Below are positions 55,976 to 64,000 of a stretch of 64,000 bases of DNA, one piece after another (within the stretch, counting starts at the first letter, position 1; every line of letters begins with the position of its first letter). The notes under the pieces are model-generated. The model saw only the letters and a list, made by a program, of their open reading frames with translations. It ran no database searches and was not told where the DNA came from. A program made the position numbers and the translations under genes. The DNA is from Enemella evansiae (GTDB lineage Bacteria > Actinomycetota > Actinomycetes > Propionibacteriales > Propionibacteriaceae), in assembly GCF_002250705.1 (NCBI RefSeq), contig NZ_NMVP01000001.1, forward strand, positions 434,001 through 498,000, in the 5' to 3' direction.

Positions 55976-57082
55976 GTGATCGCACAACCCGTCTCCTCGT
56001 CCTCGGATCTGGTCAACGCCGCTCGCGGGGTGCAGGGGGATCGGTTACCGGTCTGGTTCATGCGGCAGGCCGGCCGGTCGCTGCCGGAGTACCGCGAGGT
56101 ACGGGCCGGCAGCACGATGCTCGAGGCCTGCTTCGACCCCGAACTGGTCCGCGAGATCACCCTCCAGCCGGTACGCCGCCACGACGTCGACGGTGCGGTC
56201 TTCTATTCCGACATCATGGTGCCGCTGAAGGCGGCCGGGGTGGAGCTGGACATCGTGCCCGGGATCGGGCCGCAGATCGCCGACCCGATCCGGACCCGCG
56301 CGCAGGTCGCCGCGCTGCCGGGCCTCGACCCGGCCGCGCTGGAGCCGATCCGGCAGGCCGCCGAGCTGGTGGTCGCCGGTCTCGGTGGTCCGGACGCGGC
56401 CAAGGCCCTGATCGGGTTCGCCGGCGCGCCGTTCACGCTGGCGAGCTATCTGGTCGAGGGCGGGCCGAGCAAGGATTACGCCAACACCAAGGCGCTGATG
56501 GTCGGCGATCCGGAGCTGTGGCACGAGCTGTGCGCGAAGCTGGCGCAGATCTCGGCGGTCTTCCTGCGGGTGCAGGTCGAGGCCGGCGCGCGGATCGTGC
56601 AGCTCTTCGACTCCTGGGCCGGTGCGCTGTCGGCGCGGGACTACCGCGAGTACGTGCTGCCGCATTCGGCGGCGGTGCTCGCCGAGGTCGGCCGGCTGGG
56701 CGTACCCCGGATCCATTTCGGCGTCGGCACCGGCGAACTGCTGCCGTTGATCGGCGAGGCCGGTGCGGAGGTCGTCGGTGTCGACTGGCGGATCCCGCTC
56801 GATGAGGCGAGCCGACGCCTCGGCGGGGCGTACGCCGTCCAGGGCAATCTCGATCCCGCGCTGCTCGGCGCGCCGTGGCCGGTGCTGGCCGATCGGGTAC
56901 GCCGGGTGGTGCGCGAGGGCGCGGCGGCACCCGGCCACATCTTCAATCTTGGCCACGGCGTACCGCCGACGGCCGATCCCACGGTGCTCACCCGGATCAC
57001 CGAACTGGTGCACACCGAGGGACCCCAGCTGCGCGCCGAGGCGCGCGCCGACCAGCAGCAGATGCAGGAGGTAAGCCAGTGA
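55976..57082 (+). CDS. hemE: Uroporphyrinogen decarboxylase
   Basis: 368 residues, GTG start. Signature MRQAGRSLPEYR (29-40), FYSDIMVPLKAAG with the essential Asp, GFAGAPFTLASYLVEGG and FNLGHGVPP with the C-terminal His. Decarboxylates uroporphyrinogen III to coproporphyrinogen III. Its stop overlaps the hemQ start (GTGA); in many actinobacteria hemY lies between the two, but not here. The ATG at 55968 is out of frame. Confidence 0.95.
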   Translation: MIAQPVSSSSDLVNAARGVQGDRLPVWFMRQAGRSLPEYREVRAGSTMLEACFDPELVREITLQPVRRHDVDGAVFYSDIMVPLKAAGVELDIVPGIGPQIADPIRTRAQVAALPGLDPAALEPIRQAAELVVAGLGGPDAAKALIGFAGAPFTLASYLVEGGPSKDYANTKALMVGDPELWHELCAKLAQISAVFLRVQVEAGARIVQLFDSWAGALSARDYREYVLPHSAAVLAEVGRLGVPRIHFGVGTGELLPLIGEAGAEVVGVDWRIPLDEASRRLGGAYAVQGNLDPALLGAPWPVLADRVRRVVREGAAAPGHIFNLGHGVPPTADPTVLTRITELVHTEGPQLRAEARADQQQMQEVSQ

Positions 57083-57807
57083 CACTCAAGGCCCGCGACA
57101 TCAACCAGATGCAGCGCTACACGATGTGGTCGGTGTTCCGCCGCAACCCCGAGGCTGCTGCCTCCGGGACCGGGACCGACGCGGAAACCCTTGCTCAGCA
57201 AGCGATTGCGGCGGTCGAGGCGGCCACCGAGGGTGAGGATCTGGTGATCCGTGGCTGGTACGACGTGGCCGGCCTGCGGGCGGATGCGGATCTGATGGTG
57301 TGGTGGCACGCGCCGGACTACGAGACCCTGCAACAGGCGTACCACGCCTTCCGCGCCAGCGAACTCGGCCGCACCCTGGAGCCGGTCTGGTCGCAGCTGG
57401 CCGTGCACCGCCCGGCGGAGTTCAACAAGTCGCACGTGCCGGCGTTCATGGCCGACGAGCGGGTCCGTGACCATCTGGTGGTGTACCCGTTCGTGCGTTC
57501 CTACGAGTGGTATCTGCTGCCCGATGACGAGCGGCGTGCGCTGCTGGTCGAACACGGCACCCTCGGGCGGGGTTATCCCGATGTGCGCGCGAACACGATG
57601 CCGGCGTTCGCGCTCGGGGACTATGAGTGGATCCTGGCTTTCGAGGCCGACGAGATGGGCCGGATCGTGGACCTGATGCGTGACCTGCGCGCCTCGGAGA
57701 CCAGGCGGCACGTCCGGGTGGAGATCCCCTTCTATTCCGGCCGCCGGCGCGAGCTGGTCGACCTGGTCCGCGCCTGGCAGGGATCGGTCCTTTCCAAGCA
57801 GGCTTAG
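57079..57807 (+). CDS. hemQ: Coproheme decarboxylase HemQ (ChdC)
   Basis: 242 residues of the chlorite-dismutase fold. Tyr136 in VVYPFVRSYEWY and His159 in LVEHGTLGRGYPD match the catalytic Tyr and proximal His of actinobacterial ChdC, which convert coproheme to haem b using H2O2. The GTG has AGGAGG at 57066-57071 and overlaps the hemE stop by four bases. With hemH (25800) it completes the coproporphyrin-dependent end of haem synthesis apart from the oxidase step. Confidence 0.93.
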   Translation: MTLKARDINQMQRYTMWSVFRRNPEAAASGTGTDAETLAQQAIAAVEAATEGEDLVIRGWYDVAGLRADADLMVWWHAPDYETLQQAYHAFRASELGRTLEPVWSQLAVHRPAEFNKSHVPAFMADERVRDHLVVYPFVRSYEWYLLPDDERRALLVEHGTLGRGYPDVRANTMPAFALGDYEWILAFEADEMGRIVDLMRDLRASETRRHVRVEIPFYSGRRRELVDLVRAWQGSVLSKQA

Positions 57808-57845
57808 ATTCTTCGGCAGATTCGAGCAGGCGAGAGGAGCAGGTG

Positions 57846-58790
57846 ATGAGGCAGGCGCGCATCGATCGGTTCGGCGGTCCCGAGGAGCTCTATCTGACCA
57901 CCGAGGCCGAGATCCCCGAGCCGGGGCCCGGTGAGGTGCAGGTGAAGGTCCGGGCCGCCGGGACCAATCCGCTGGACTACAAGATCCGCGACGGCTCCTC
58001 GGGATTGGCGAAGAAGCTCACCGAGGCCGATTTCCCGCTCGTGCTGGGCCGCGAGTGCAGCGGCACCGTGACCGCCGTCGGTGGCGGGGTCGAGGGATTC
58101 GGGGTCGGCGACCAGGTCTTCGGGATGCCGCCGCTCAGCCACCCCGGCCGGTGTTGCGCCGAATACGTCACGCTGCCGGCGGATGCGATGGTGCATGTCC
58201 CCGAGGGGGCCGACCCGGTGGTGCTCGGCGGGACCGCGCTGGTCGCGCTGACCGCGTGGATCGCCACGCACGAGCTGGGCAAGGTGCAGGCGGGGGAGAC
58301 GGTGCTGGTGCACGGTGGTACCGGCGGGGTCGGCCAGCTGGTCGTGCAGCTCGCCAAGCAGGCCGGTGCCGAGGTGTGGGCGACGGCGTCGACCCGCAAC
58401 CAGGACCGGCTCGCCGAGCTCGGTGCCCATCCGATCGACTACACCAAACAGGACTTCCGCGAGGTGGCGCCGAAGGCCGACCTGATCGTGGACGGGGTCT
58501 ACTTCGACACCTATCTGCCGAGCCTGGACCACCTCACCGACAAGGGACGGATCGTCTCCCTGCCGACGCTGACCGACAAGACGCCCGCCGAGGAGCGCGG
58601 CATCCCGGTGTTCGTGCCGATGGCGCGGCCACTGCCGGCCGAGTTGGCGCAGATGGCAGCCGACATCGCCGCCGGGAAGCTGTCGGTGGAGGTGTCGGAG
58701 GTGCTGCCGCTGGAGCGGGTCGCCGAGGCGCACGAGCAACTGCAGTCCGGGCACACCCGCGGCAAGATCGTGCTCGACCTCGAGGCCTGA
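57846..58790 (+). CDS. NADP-dependent quinone/enone oxidoreductase (MDR family)
   Basis: 314 residues. Zinc-free medium-chain reductase: GroES-like domain with AAGTNPLDYKIRDG and LGRECSGTVTAVG, then Rossmann domain with VLVHGGTGGVGQLVVQLAKQ (AxxGxxG-type motif). GAGAGGAGCAG precedes ATG 57846. It probably reduces small quinones or enones. A second GTG start three bases earlier is possible. Repeats follow the stop. Confidence 0.85.
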   Translation: MRQARIDRFGGPEELYLTTEAEIPEPGPGEVQVKVRAAGTNPLDYKIRDGSSGLAKKLTEADFPLVLGRECSGTVTAVGGGVEGFGVGDQVFGMPPLSHPGRCCAEYVTLPADAMVHVPEGADPVVLGGTALVALTAWIATHELGKVQAGETVLVHGGTGGVGQLVVQLAKQAGAEVWATASTRNQDRLAELGAHPIDYTKQDFREVAPKADLIVDGVYFDTYLPSLDHLTDKGRIVSLPTLTDKTPAEERGIPVFVPMARPLPAELAQMAADIAAGKLSVEVSEVLPLERVAEAHEQLQSGHTRGKIVLDLEA

Positions 58791-58797
58791 GTTCTAC

Positions 58798-58923
58798 GTA
58801 CCTCGAGTAGCAATCCGGGTAAGGCGAAGCCGAACCCGGATTGTGTGTCGAGAGGTACTCACGCTCATCGAGTAGCCCGGCATGCGCAGCGAAGCGGAGC
58901 AATGCCGGGCGTGTCGAGATGAG
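58798..58923. repeat. Two REP-like hairpins with different stems
   Basis: Copy at 58798-58858: GTACCTCGAGTAGCAATCCGGGT against ACCCGGATTGTGTGTCGAGAGGTAC. Copy at 58864-58923: CTCATCGAGTAGCCCGGCAT against ATGCCGGGCGTGTCGAGATGAG. Both keep TCGAGTAG and GTGTCGAGA while outer and inner arms differ yet stay complementary. A partial family B end (GGCTGAGCGAGCGAGG) follows at 58935-58950. Confidence 0.8.
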
Positions 58924-58960
58924 ACCTTCACGCTGGCTGAGCGAGCGAGGTACGAGCGAT

Positions 58961-59044
58961 CGATCTTGCACCCGTTCGGTCGACCTTGCACCCAGTTCAC
59001 GCCCAAGGACCGGGTGCACATTGGACCGAGTGGGTGCAAGATCG
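58961..59044. repeat. Nested inverted repeat P3
   Basis: Outer arms CGATCTTGCACCC (58961-58973) and GGGTGCAAGATCG (59032-59044), 13 bp perfect. Inner arms include TGCACCC near 58987-58993 against GGGTGCA at 59012-59018 and CGGTC against GACCG. The TGCACCC core is shared with P1. Together with the hairpins before it this fills most of the 356-base gap 58791-59146. Confidence 0.75.
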
Positions 59045-59146
59045 CCGCTGACCCGTGGCGAACCGTCCAGTTCGCCCGGCCACTCGACCACCGAGCAGGG
59101 CGTGCTTGTGAGCTCACGCATCCGACGCCGGCCGCGACTGCGGGAC

Positions 59147-59611
59147 ATGGAGTTCACGATCAAGCCCATCGAGGCGTCGGAGTTGACCAGCATTCGCAGC
59201 ACCGGTGTCGGCGCCGGCGGCGTACCCAACGAGAACGTCACCCTGTCCGCCGGGCAGCAACTGCGCTGCTGCCTGCGCCGCAGCGAGGAAGGTGAGCGAT
59301 TGTTGCTGATCTCGTACGCCCCGCTGTCGGCCGAGCGGCCGTGGCGGGAGGCCGGGCCGGTCTTCGTGCATGCAGAGGAATGCCCCGAGCCGTTCGAGGA
59401 GGGGTTCCCGGAGTGGCTCGATGACGGCCCCCGCGTGCTGCGGGCGTACGACACCGACGGCTCGATGCTCTATCACTACAACCGGATCGTCCCGGCCGGG
59501 GCCGGCGTACGCGCTGCCCTGGCGGAGCAGTTCGCCGCGCCCGAGGTCGCGGAGGTCCATCTGCGCAACGAACTCGCCCAGTGCTACATCGCGAAGGCGG
59601 TACGCGGGTGA
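59147..59611 (+). CDS. DUF1203 domain protein
   Basis: 154 residues from ATG 59147 (MEFTIKPIEASEL, the usual DUF1203 opening). The core includes LLLISYAPLS, GPVFVHAEEC and LRAYDTDGSMLYHYNRIV, and it ends near HLRNELAQCYIAKAVRG, all typical of the family. Function unknown. GTG 59108 is a possible earlier start but the extra residues lack similarity. Converges with msrB. Confidence 0.8.
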   Translation: MEFTIKPIEASELTSIRSTGVGAGGVPNENVTLSAGQQLRCCLRRSEEGERLLLISYAPLSAERPWREAGPVFVHAEECPEPFEEGFPEWLDDGPRVLRAYDTDGSMLYHYNRIVPAGAGVRAALAEQFAAPEVAEVHLRNELAQCYIAKAVRG

Positions 59612-59616
59612 GCCCC

Positions 59617-60039
59617 TCAGCTCTCGGCGGGCTCCAGATCGAGCGCGATCGAGTTGATGCAGTAACGCTGATCGGTCGGCGTACCGTAACCCTCGCCCTC
59701 GAAGACGTGGCCGAGGTGGGAGTCGCAGGTCGCGCAGCGCACCTCGGTACGCGGGTAGCCGAGCAGGTGGTCGGTGTTGTAGATGACCCGATCCTCGGCC
59801 AGCGGGGCATAGAAGGACGGCCAGCCGCAATGGCTGTCGAACTTGGTCTCGCTGCGGAACAGCTCGGTGCCGCAGGCCTTGCAGCGGTAGACACCGACGG
59901 TCTTGGTGTCAGTGTATTCGCCGACGTGCGGGGGCTCGGTCGCCGCCTGGCGCAGCACCTTGTACTCGAGGTCGTTGAGCTGGGCACGCCACTCCGCCTC
60001 GGTCTTGAGCACGCGTACCTCATTGGCCTTTTCGCTCAT
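59617..60039 (-). CDS. msrB: Peptide-methionine (R)-S-oxide reductase
   Basis: 140 residues. Zinc ligands Cys53, Cys56, Cys102 and Cys105; catalytic Cys127 in RYCINSIAL; FDSHCGWPSFYAP and SHLGHVFEGEG complete the site. Reduces methionine-R-sulfoxide in proteins using thioredoxin. The second Cys, Cys71 (SHCGWPS), may serve as the resolving residue. Divergent from the LigD-type polymerase gene. Confidence 0.94.
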   Translation of the reverse strand: MSEKANEVRVLKTEAEWRAQLNDLEYKVLRQAATEPPHVGEYTDTKTVGVYRCKACGTELFRSETKFDSHCGWPSFYAPLAEDRVIYNTDHLLGYPRTEVRCATCDSHLGHVFEGEGYGTPTDQRYCINSIALDLEPAES

Positions 60040-60101
60040 GAATCCTCCTCGTCGGCAACGCTCCCAAGTCTAATCCGAGCGCCAAGGGCTAGGTTGGCCC
60101 C

Positions 60102-61184
60102 ATGGCCAAGACACCAGCGGCGCAGGTCACGGCGGGGGAGCGTGAGGTCCGTGTGTCCAGCCCGGACCGCATCATCTACGAGGCGACCGAGCGGACACCG
60201 GAGATCACCAAACTCCAGGTTTGTGAGTATTTCGCCGCGGTCGGTGAGGTGATGCTGGCCAGTATCGGCGACCGGCCGACAGCGATGGAACGCTGGCCCG
60301 ACGGTTGGCGGGAGGGGATGCGGTTGGCCACCGGGCCGACCGACCGGGAGGGTGACGGTTTCTACCAGAAGCGGCTGCCCAAGGGCGCCCCGGACTACAT
60401 CGAGACCGTTCCGATCACCTTCCCCAGTGGGCGTACCGCCGAGGAGCTGTGTCCGAGCGAGCCGGCGTCGCTGGTCTGGGCCGCACAGATGGGCACCCTG
60501 ACCTTCCACCCCTGGCCGGTACGCCGACCCGATGTCGACCATCCCGACGAGCTGCGCCTCGACCTCGACCCGCAGCCGGGTACCGGTTTCGCCGACGCCC
60601 AGCGGATCGCGAACCTCACCAGGGAACTGCTGGAGGAGCTGGGGATGCGCGGATATCCCAAGACCAGCGGCAATCGCGGCATTCACATCTACGTCCGGAT
60701 CGAGCCGCGCTGGGGTTTCGACGAGGTACGCCATGCCGCAATCGCGCTCGGTCGCGAGTTGGAGCGCCGTGACGACGGCGTCACCACCGCCTGGTGGAAG
60801 GAACAGCGCGGGGAGCGGATCTTCCTGGACTACAACCAGAATCTCCGCGACCGCACCATCGCCAGCGCCTGGTCGTTGCGGGCCCGCCCGGGCGCTCCGG
60901 TCAGTACGCCGATGAGCTGGGAACGGCTCGCCGAAATCACCGATCCCCGCGAATTCAACCTGACAACGATTCCTGACTATCTGGGCGACGGCGACCCGTG
61001 GGCCGGGATGGACGATCAGGAGTTCTCGATCGAACCGCTGCTGCAGCTCTGGGAGGAGCTGCCCGGTGGTGAACTGAACTGGCCGCCCGACTACCCCAAG
61101 CAGCCCGGTGAACCGCCGCGGGTGCAGCCCAGCAAGAAGGTCGCCGCGCACTGGGACGAGGCCGGGAACCGGGTGGAGAAGTAG
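60102..61184 (+). CDS. Stand-alone LigD-type primase-polymerase (NHEJ PolDom)
   Basis: 360 residues of the archaeo-eukaryotic primase fold. Catalytic Asp154 and Asp156 (LRLDLDPQPG), third Asp in IFLDYNQN, and SGNRGIHIYVRI (equivalent of SGxxGxHxY) mark the active site. In mycobacteria the domain is fused to ligase and nuclease in LigD; here there is no ligase or phosphoesterase part, and no ku or lig gene is near. It may fill gaps at double-strand breaks or act in base-excision repair. Confidence 0.88.
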   Translation: MAKTPAAQVTAGEREVRVSSPDRIIYEATERTPEITKLQVCEYFAAVGEVMLASIGDRPTAMERWPDGWREGMRLATGPTDREGDGFYQKRLPKGAPDYIETVPITFPSGRTAEELCPSEPASLVWAAQMGTLTFHPWPVRRPDVDHPDELRLDLDPQPGTGFADAQRIANLTRELLEELGMRGYPKTSGNRGIHIYVRIEPRWGFDEVRHAAIALGRELERRDDGVTTAWWKEQRGERIFLDYNQNLRDRTIASAWSLRARPGAPVSTPMSWERLAEITDPREFNLTTIPDYLGDGDPWAGMDDQEFSIEPLLQLWEELPGGELNWPPDYPKQPGEPPRVQPSKKVAAHWDEAGNRVEK

Positions 61185-61232
61185 GGCCGACGGGTGGGGG
61201 CCAGGTACCCGCGGATTGAACGGTTCACGTAA

Positions 61233-61319
61233 CCGGACGTGCAGTGGTCCAGGAATGCCGTCTCGAAGCCCAGTCAGAAGGGCTTTGATCATGGACCGCG
61301 GGGAGTACTGCACGTCCGG
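61233..61319. repeat. Nested inverted repeat P4
   Basis: Outer arms CCGGACGTGCAGT (61233-61245) and ACTGCACGTCCGG (61307-61319); middle arms GGTCCA (61246-61251) and TGGACC (61292-61297); inner arms AAGCCC (61266-61271) and GGGCTT (61280-61285): three nested stems between the convergent polymerase and copper-ATPase genes. Confidence 0.75.
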
Positions 61320-61340
61320 CTACGCGCATATCTCGACACG

Positions 61341-61443
61341 TTCATCTCGACACGCTGCCCCGGCCCCGCTGCGCTTCGCCGGGGCAGCTACTCGATGAGC
61401 GTGGTCGGTCCAACGCTCCGCCGGGGCAGCTACTCGATGAGCG
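61341..61443. repeat. REP-like hairpin plus half copy before the copper ATPase stop
   Basis: Full copy 61341-61400: TTCATCTCGACACGCTGCCCCGG against CCGGGGCAGCTACTCGATGAGC; a second right half at about 61419-61443 and a left half ATCTCGACACG at 61330-61340. Belongs to the TCGAGTAG/GTGTCGA family. Confidence 0.75.
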
Positions 61444-61446
61444 TCG

Positions 61447-63555
61447 TCACCGTCCGATCGGCGCCAGCTTGTTCGGGTCGAGGTCGAGCTTGCGCAGCAA
61501 CTGGGCGTTCAGTGCGACCACCACGGTGGAGGCCGACATCAGCAGCGCGCCGATCGACATCGGCATCACGAAACCGATCGGTGCCAGGACACCGGCGGCC
61601 AGCGGGACGGCGATCAGGTTGTAGCCCGCACCCCAAGCCAGGTTCTGCATCGACTTGCGATAGCTCGCGCGGGACAGCTCGATCACCGACAGCACCGACC
61701 GGGGATCGTCGGAGGCCAGGATGATCCCGGCCGAGGCGATCGCGACATCGGTACCGGCGCCGATGGCGATGCCGACGTCCGCCGTGGCCAGGGCCGGGGC
61801 ATCGTTCACCCCGTCGCCGACGAAGGCGACCTTGCGGCCCTCGGACTGCAGCTCGGCGACATGGGTGGACTTGTCCTCCGGGCGTACCCCGGCGAAGAAG
61901 CGTTCGATGCCGAGCTCGCCGGCCACCGTCGCCGCGACCGCCTGAGCATCACCGGTGATCATCACCACCTCGATGCCACGATCCCGCAGGGCTTTCACCG
62001 CTGCCCGCGACTCGGGCCGGATCTCATCGGCCAACCGCAGCGCGCCGGCGACCCGACCGTCGACGACGACGTGCAGCACGATCGCGCCCTCGTCATTCCA
62101 GGGCTCGGCGGCCGCCAGCGGGCTCGCGCCCTCCTCGGCAAGCATCGCCGGGCCACCGACCCGGACCCGCTTCCCGTCCACGGTCGCGGTGACACCGACC
62201 GCGGGTGAGGAGGAGAAGTCACCCGGTTTGGGCAGCTCCAGCGAGCGTTCGCCGGCGGCCCGGACGATCGCTCGGGCCAGCGGGTGCTCGGAGTCCGTCT
62301 CGGCCGCTGCGGCGTACCGGAGCAACTCCTCGGCACCGATGCCGGCATCGGCCGGTTCGATCCCGGTCACCACCGGCTCACCGCGGGTCAGCGTGCCGGT
62401 CTTGTCGAACAGCACGGTGTCCACGGTCCGCATCGATTCCATCTCGACGCGGTCCTTGACCAGTACGCCGGCCCTGGCGGCGCGCTCGGTGGCGATCGAG
62501 ATCACCAGCGGGATGGCCAACCCGAGGGCGTGCGGGCAGGCGATCACCAGCACCGTGATGGTGCGGACGACGGCCTCGCTGGGCATGCCGAGCAGGGACC
62601 AGACGATCGCGGTGACCACCGCCGCGCCGACGGCGAACCAGAACAACCAACCGGCCGCGGTGTCGGCCAGCCGCTGCGCGCGGGAACCGGAGGCCTGGGC
62701 GTCGGTGACCAGCTTCTGGATGCCGGCCAGGGTGGTGTCGTCACCGGTGGCGGACACCTCGACCCGGAGCCCGGAGTCGGTGGCGACGGTGCCGGCCACC
62801 ACCGGGTCGTCGACAGTGCGCCGCACCGTGCGGGATTCGCCGGTGATCATCGACTCGTCCATGGCCGCGGTGCCGTCGACCACCCGGCCGTCGGCGGGGA
62901 CGCGCCCGCCGGGGCGTACCAGGACGATGTCACCGACGCGGAGCTCGGCCGGATCGACCTGCACCACCTCGTCACCCTCGACGCGCTCCGCCCGGTCGGG
63001 CAGCAGCGCGGCCAGCGAATCCAGCGCGGAGGTGGTCTGGGCCAGCGACCGCATCTCGATCCAGTGCCCCAGCAGCATGATCACCACCAGCAGCGCCAAC
63101 TCCCACCAGAAATCCAGATGGTGCGGCAGTACGCCGAGGGTGGCCAGCCAGGACGAGACGAAGGCAACGGTCAGGGCCAGCGTGACCAGCAGCATCATGC
63201 CGGGCTTGCGGGCCCTGATCTCCGACCAGGCACCGGTCAGGAACGGGCGCCCGAACCAGAGATAGAGAATCGTGCCCAGAATGGGGGAGACCCAGCCGAG
63301 CAGTGGGAGCTGCGGCAACCGGTAGCCGATCAGGTCGGCGAACATCGGCGACAGGAAAACGGTCGGGATCGCCAGGATCAGCGAGCCCCAGAAGAGCCGC
63401 CGGAACATCGCCACGTGATCACCATGACCACCGTGACCGCCATGACCGCCGTGACCACCCTGGCTGGCTGACTGCTGATGGCCCTGGTGGTCGCCGTGTT
63501 CATCGTGTGCGGCGTGGTCGGTCTGCTGCATGTCGTGCTGCTGATGAGTGTTCAT
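61447..63555 (-). CDS. Copper-translocating P-type ATPase, CopB-type (P1B-3)
   Basis: 702 residues, eight-helix P1B ATPase. The sixth-helix metal site reads ACPHALGLAIP, the CPH form of CopB-type pumps rather than CPC. The phosphorylation site DKTGTLT, the TGES loop (MITGES) and GDGVNDAPAL follow in order. The N terminus (1-48) has about 15 His in GGHGGHGGHGDH runs and replaces the usual ferredoxin-like domain. It exports Cu(II)/Cu(I) or Ag. ATG 63555 has GAAGGGGG upstream; a CsoR-like operator lies 22 bases ahead. Confidence 0.9.
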   Translation of the reverse strand: MNTHQQHDMQQTDHAAHDEHGDHQGHQQSASQGGHGGHGGHGGHGDHVAMFRRLFWGSLILAIPTVFLSPMFADLIGYRLPQLPLLGWVSPILGTILYLWFGRPFLTGAWSEIRARKPGMMLLVTLALTVAFVSSWLATLGVLPHHLDFWWELALLVVIMLLGHWIEMRSLAQTTSALDSLAALLPDRAERVEGDEVVQVDPAELRVGDIVLVRPGGRVPADGRVVDGTAAMDESMITGESRTVRRTVDDPVVAGTVATDSGLRVEVSATGDDTTLAGIQKLVTDAQASGSRAQRLADTAAGWLFWFAVGAAVVTAIVWSLLGMPSEAVVRTITVLVIACPHALGLAIPLVISIATERAARAGVLVKDRVEMESMRTVDTVLFDKTGTLTRGEPVVTGIEPADAGIGAEELLRYAAAAETDSEHPLARAIVRAAGERSLELPKPGDFSSSPAVGVTATVDGKRVRVGGPAMLAEEGASPLAAAEPWNDEGAIVLHVVVDGRVAGALRLADEIRPESRAAVKALRDRGIEVVMITGDAQAVAATVAGELGIERFFAGVRPEDKSTHVAELQSEGRKVAFVGDGVNDAPALATADVGIAIGAGTDVAIASAGIILASDDPRSVLSVIELSRASYRKSMQNLAWGAGYNLIAVPLAAGVLAPIGFVMPMSIGALLMSASTVVVALNAQLLRKLDLDPNKLAPIGR

Positions 63556-63576
63556 CTCGCCCCCTTCGCCACCGAC

Positions 63577-63595
63577 TATACCCCCAAGGGGTATA
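63577..63595. promoter_or_regulatory. CsoR-type copper operator
   Basis: TATACCCC-CAA-GGGGTATA, 8+3+8 palindrome, with the ATACCCC/GGGGTAT half-sites of CsoR operators, 22 to 40 bases upstream of the copper ATPase start and 53 bases before the divergent PPK2 gene. No csoR gene is in the window. Confidence 0.8.
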
Positions 63596-63647
63596 AGTCG
63601 GCGAGGCGTTCCGAGAACTTCCTGCCGACCCCGGCAGACTGTCGCCC

Positions 63648-64000
63648 ATGTCGCAGAAGAAGACCGCAGCAACGATCGCCGACCAGCTCAGGGTGCGCCC
63701 CGGATCCACCGTCACCGTCGACGACTTCGATCCCCGCGCCACGCCCGGCTATCCGGGTGCGGGCAAGAAGGACGCGCCGGAGCTGGTCCAGGGGATGGCC
63801 GACGAACTCTCCGACCTGCAGGAGCGGTTGTACGCGAACGGCCGCGACAACCCGGAGGCGCAGCGGGTGCTGCTGATCCTGCAGGGGCTGGACACTTCCG
63901 GCAAAGGCGGAGTGATCCGGCACAGCGCCGGCATGGTGGATCCGCAGGGCATCCAGCTGCACGCCTTCAAGGCGCCGACCGAGGAGGAGCGCAAGCACGA
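63648..64000 (+). CDS. ppk2: Polyphosphate kinase 2 family protein (3' end outside window)
   Basis: 117 residues visible. RVRPGSTVTVDDFDPRATPGYPG at the N terminus and the Walker A LQGLDTSGKGGVIRHS (about 78-93) are characteristic of PPK2 enzymes, which transfer phosphate between polyphosphate and nucleoside mono- or diphosphates. The lid and Walker B regions lie past the right edge, so the subclass cannot be told. Divergent from the copper ATPase, with the CsoR-like site between them. Confidence 0.88.
   Translation, partial: MSQKKTAATIADQLRVRPGSTVTVDDFDPRATPGYPGAGKKDAPELVQGMADELSDLQERLYANGRDNPEAQRVLLILQGLDTSGKGGVIRHSAGMVDPQGIQLHAFKAPTEEERKH

Overview
The window is about 64 kb of very GC-rich DNA with tightly packed genes, many GTG starts and frequent 4-base ATGA/GTGA overlaps. 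The protein families are typical of Actinomycetota: SepH, DUF4193, DUF3093, DUF3710, DUF3000, DUF5998, HemQ, a Pat-type acetyltransferase and a stand-alone LigD polymerase. Gene order from 28 to 36 kb and 48 to 60 kb resembles the conserved actinobacterial dut / dxs / hemE neighbourhood known from Mycobacterium and Streptomyces. A propionibacterial-type actinomycete is my inference; the sequence does not prove a genus. I found no rRNA, tRNA, CRISPR array, phage gene or transposase.

Layout. 0-3.2 kb: a leftward aromatic-type operon (class II aldolase-like protein, extradiol dioxygenase, MFS aromatic-acid transporter, PadR regulator cut by the window edge) headed by a textbook PadR operator. 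3.3-8.1 kb: carbonic anhydrase, a hypothetical protein, a lipoprotein/OmpA pair and a topoisomerase IV A subunit. 8.2-15 kb: four regulator-enzyme or regulator-transporter sets (TetR with FAD monooxygenase and deazaflavin-type reductase; LysR with YeiH exporter; PucR with FAD monooxygenase), each divergent pair sharing a palindrome between its members. 15-25.7 kb: App1 phosphatase, Pat acetyltransferase, a frameshifted fused acyl-CoA carboxyltransferase, DUF5998, a phosphodiesterase, thymidine kinase, rhodanese and SepH.

25.8-36.2 kb: ferrochelatase and glycerate kinase, then the conserved block DUF4193, DUF4235, DUF3093, dut, DUF3710, OB-fold protein, two TrkA/RCK proteins, an APC permease and a TrmA-type RNA methyltransferase. 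36.2-40.8 kb: an accessory operon with a secreted Asp-box beta-propeller protein, an enolase-superfamily dehydratase and a D-2-hydroxyacid dehydrogenase. 41-50 kb: aconitase, a Clp ATPase, HIT protein, a small protein with a LexA-like box, YqeY protein and dxs. 50-60 kb: fadB-fadA, RNase D, DUF3000, hemE-hemQ, quinone oxidoreductase, DUF1203 and msrB. 60-64 kb: LigD-type polymerase, a CopB-type copper ATPase with a CsoR-like operator, and a PPK2 kinase that runs off the right edge.

The intergenic DNA is unusually structured. I see three families of palindromic repeats: (i) hairpins carrying invariant TCGAGTAG / GTGTCGA halves around variable but self-complementary stems; (ii) elements with GGCTGAGCGAG...GTCGAAGCCA that sit at gene ends, one of them inside the start of the RNA methyltransferase gene; (iii) large nested inverted repeats of 65-90 bp. 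None has an obvious mobilising gene in the window. Two genes (a FAD monooxygenase and the acyl-CoA carboxyltransferase) carry single-base frameshifts that are either real decay or sequence errors.
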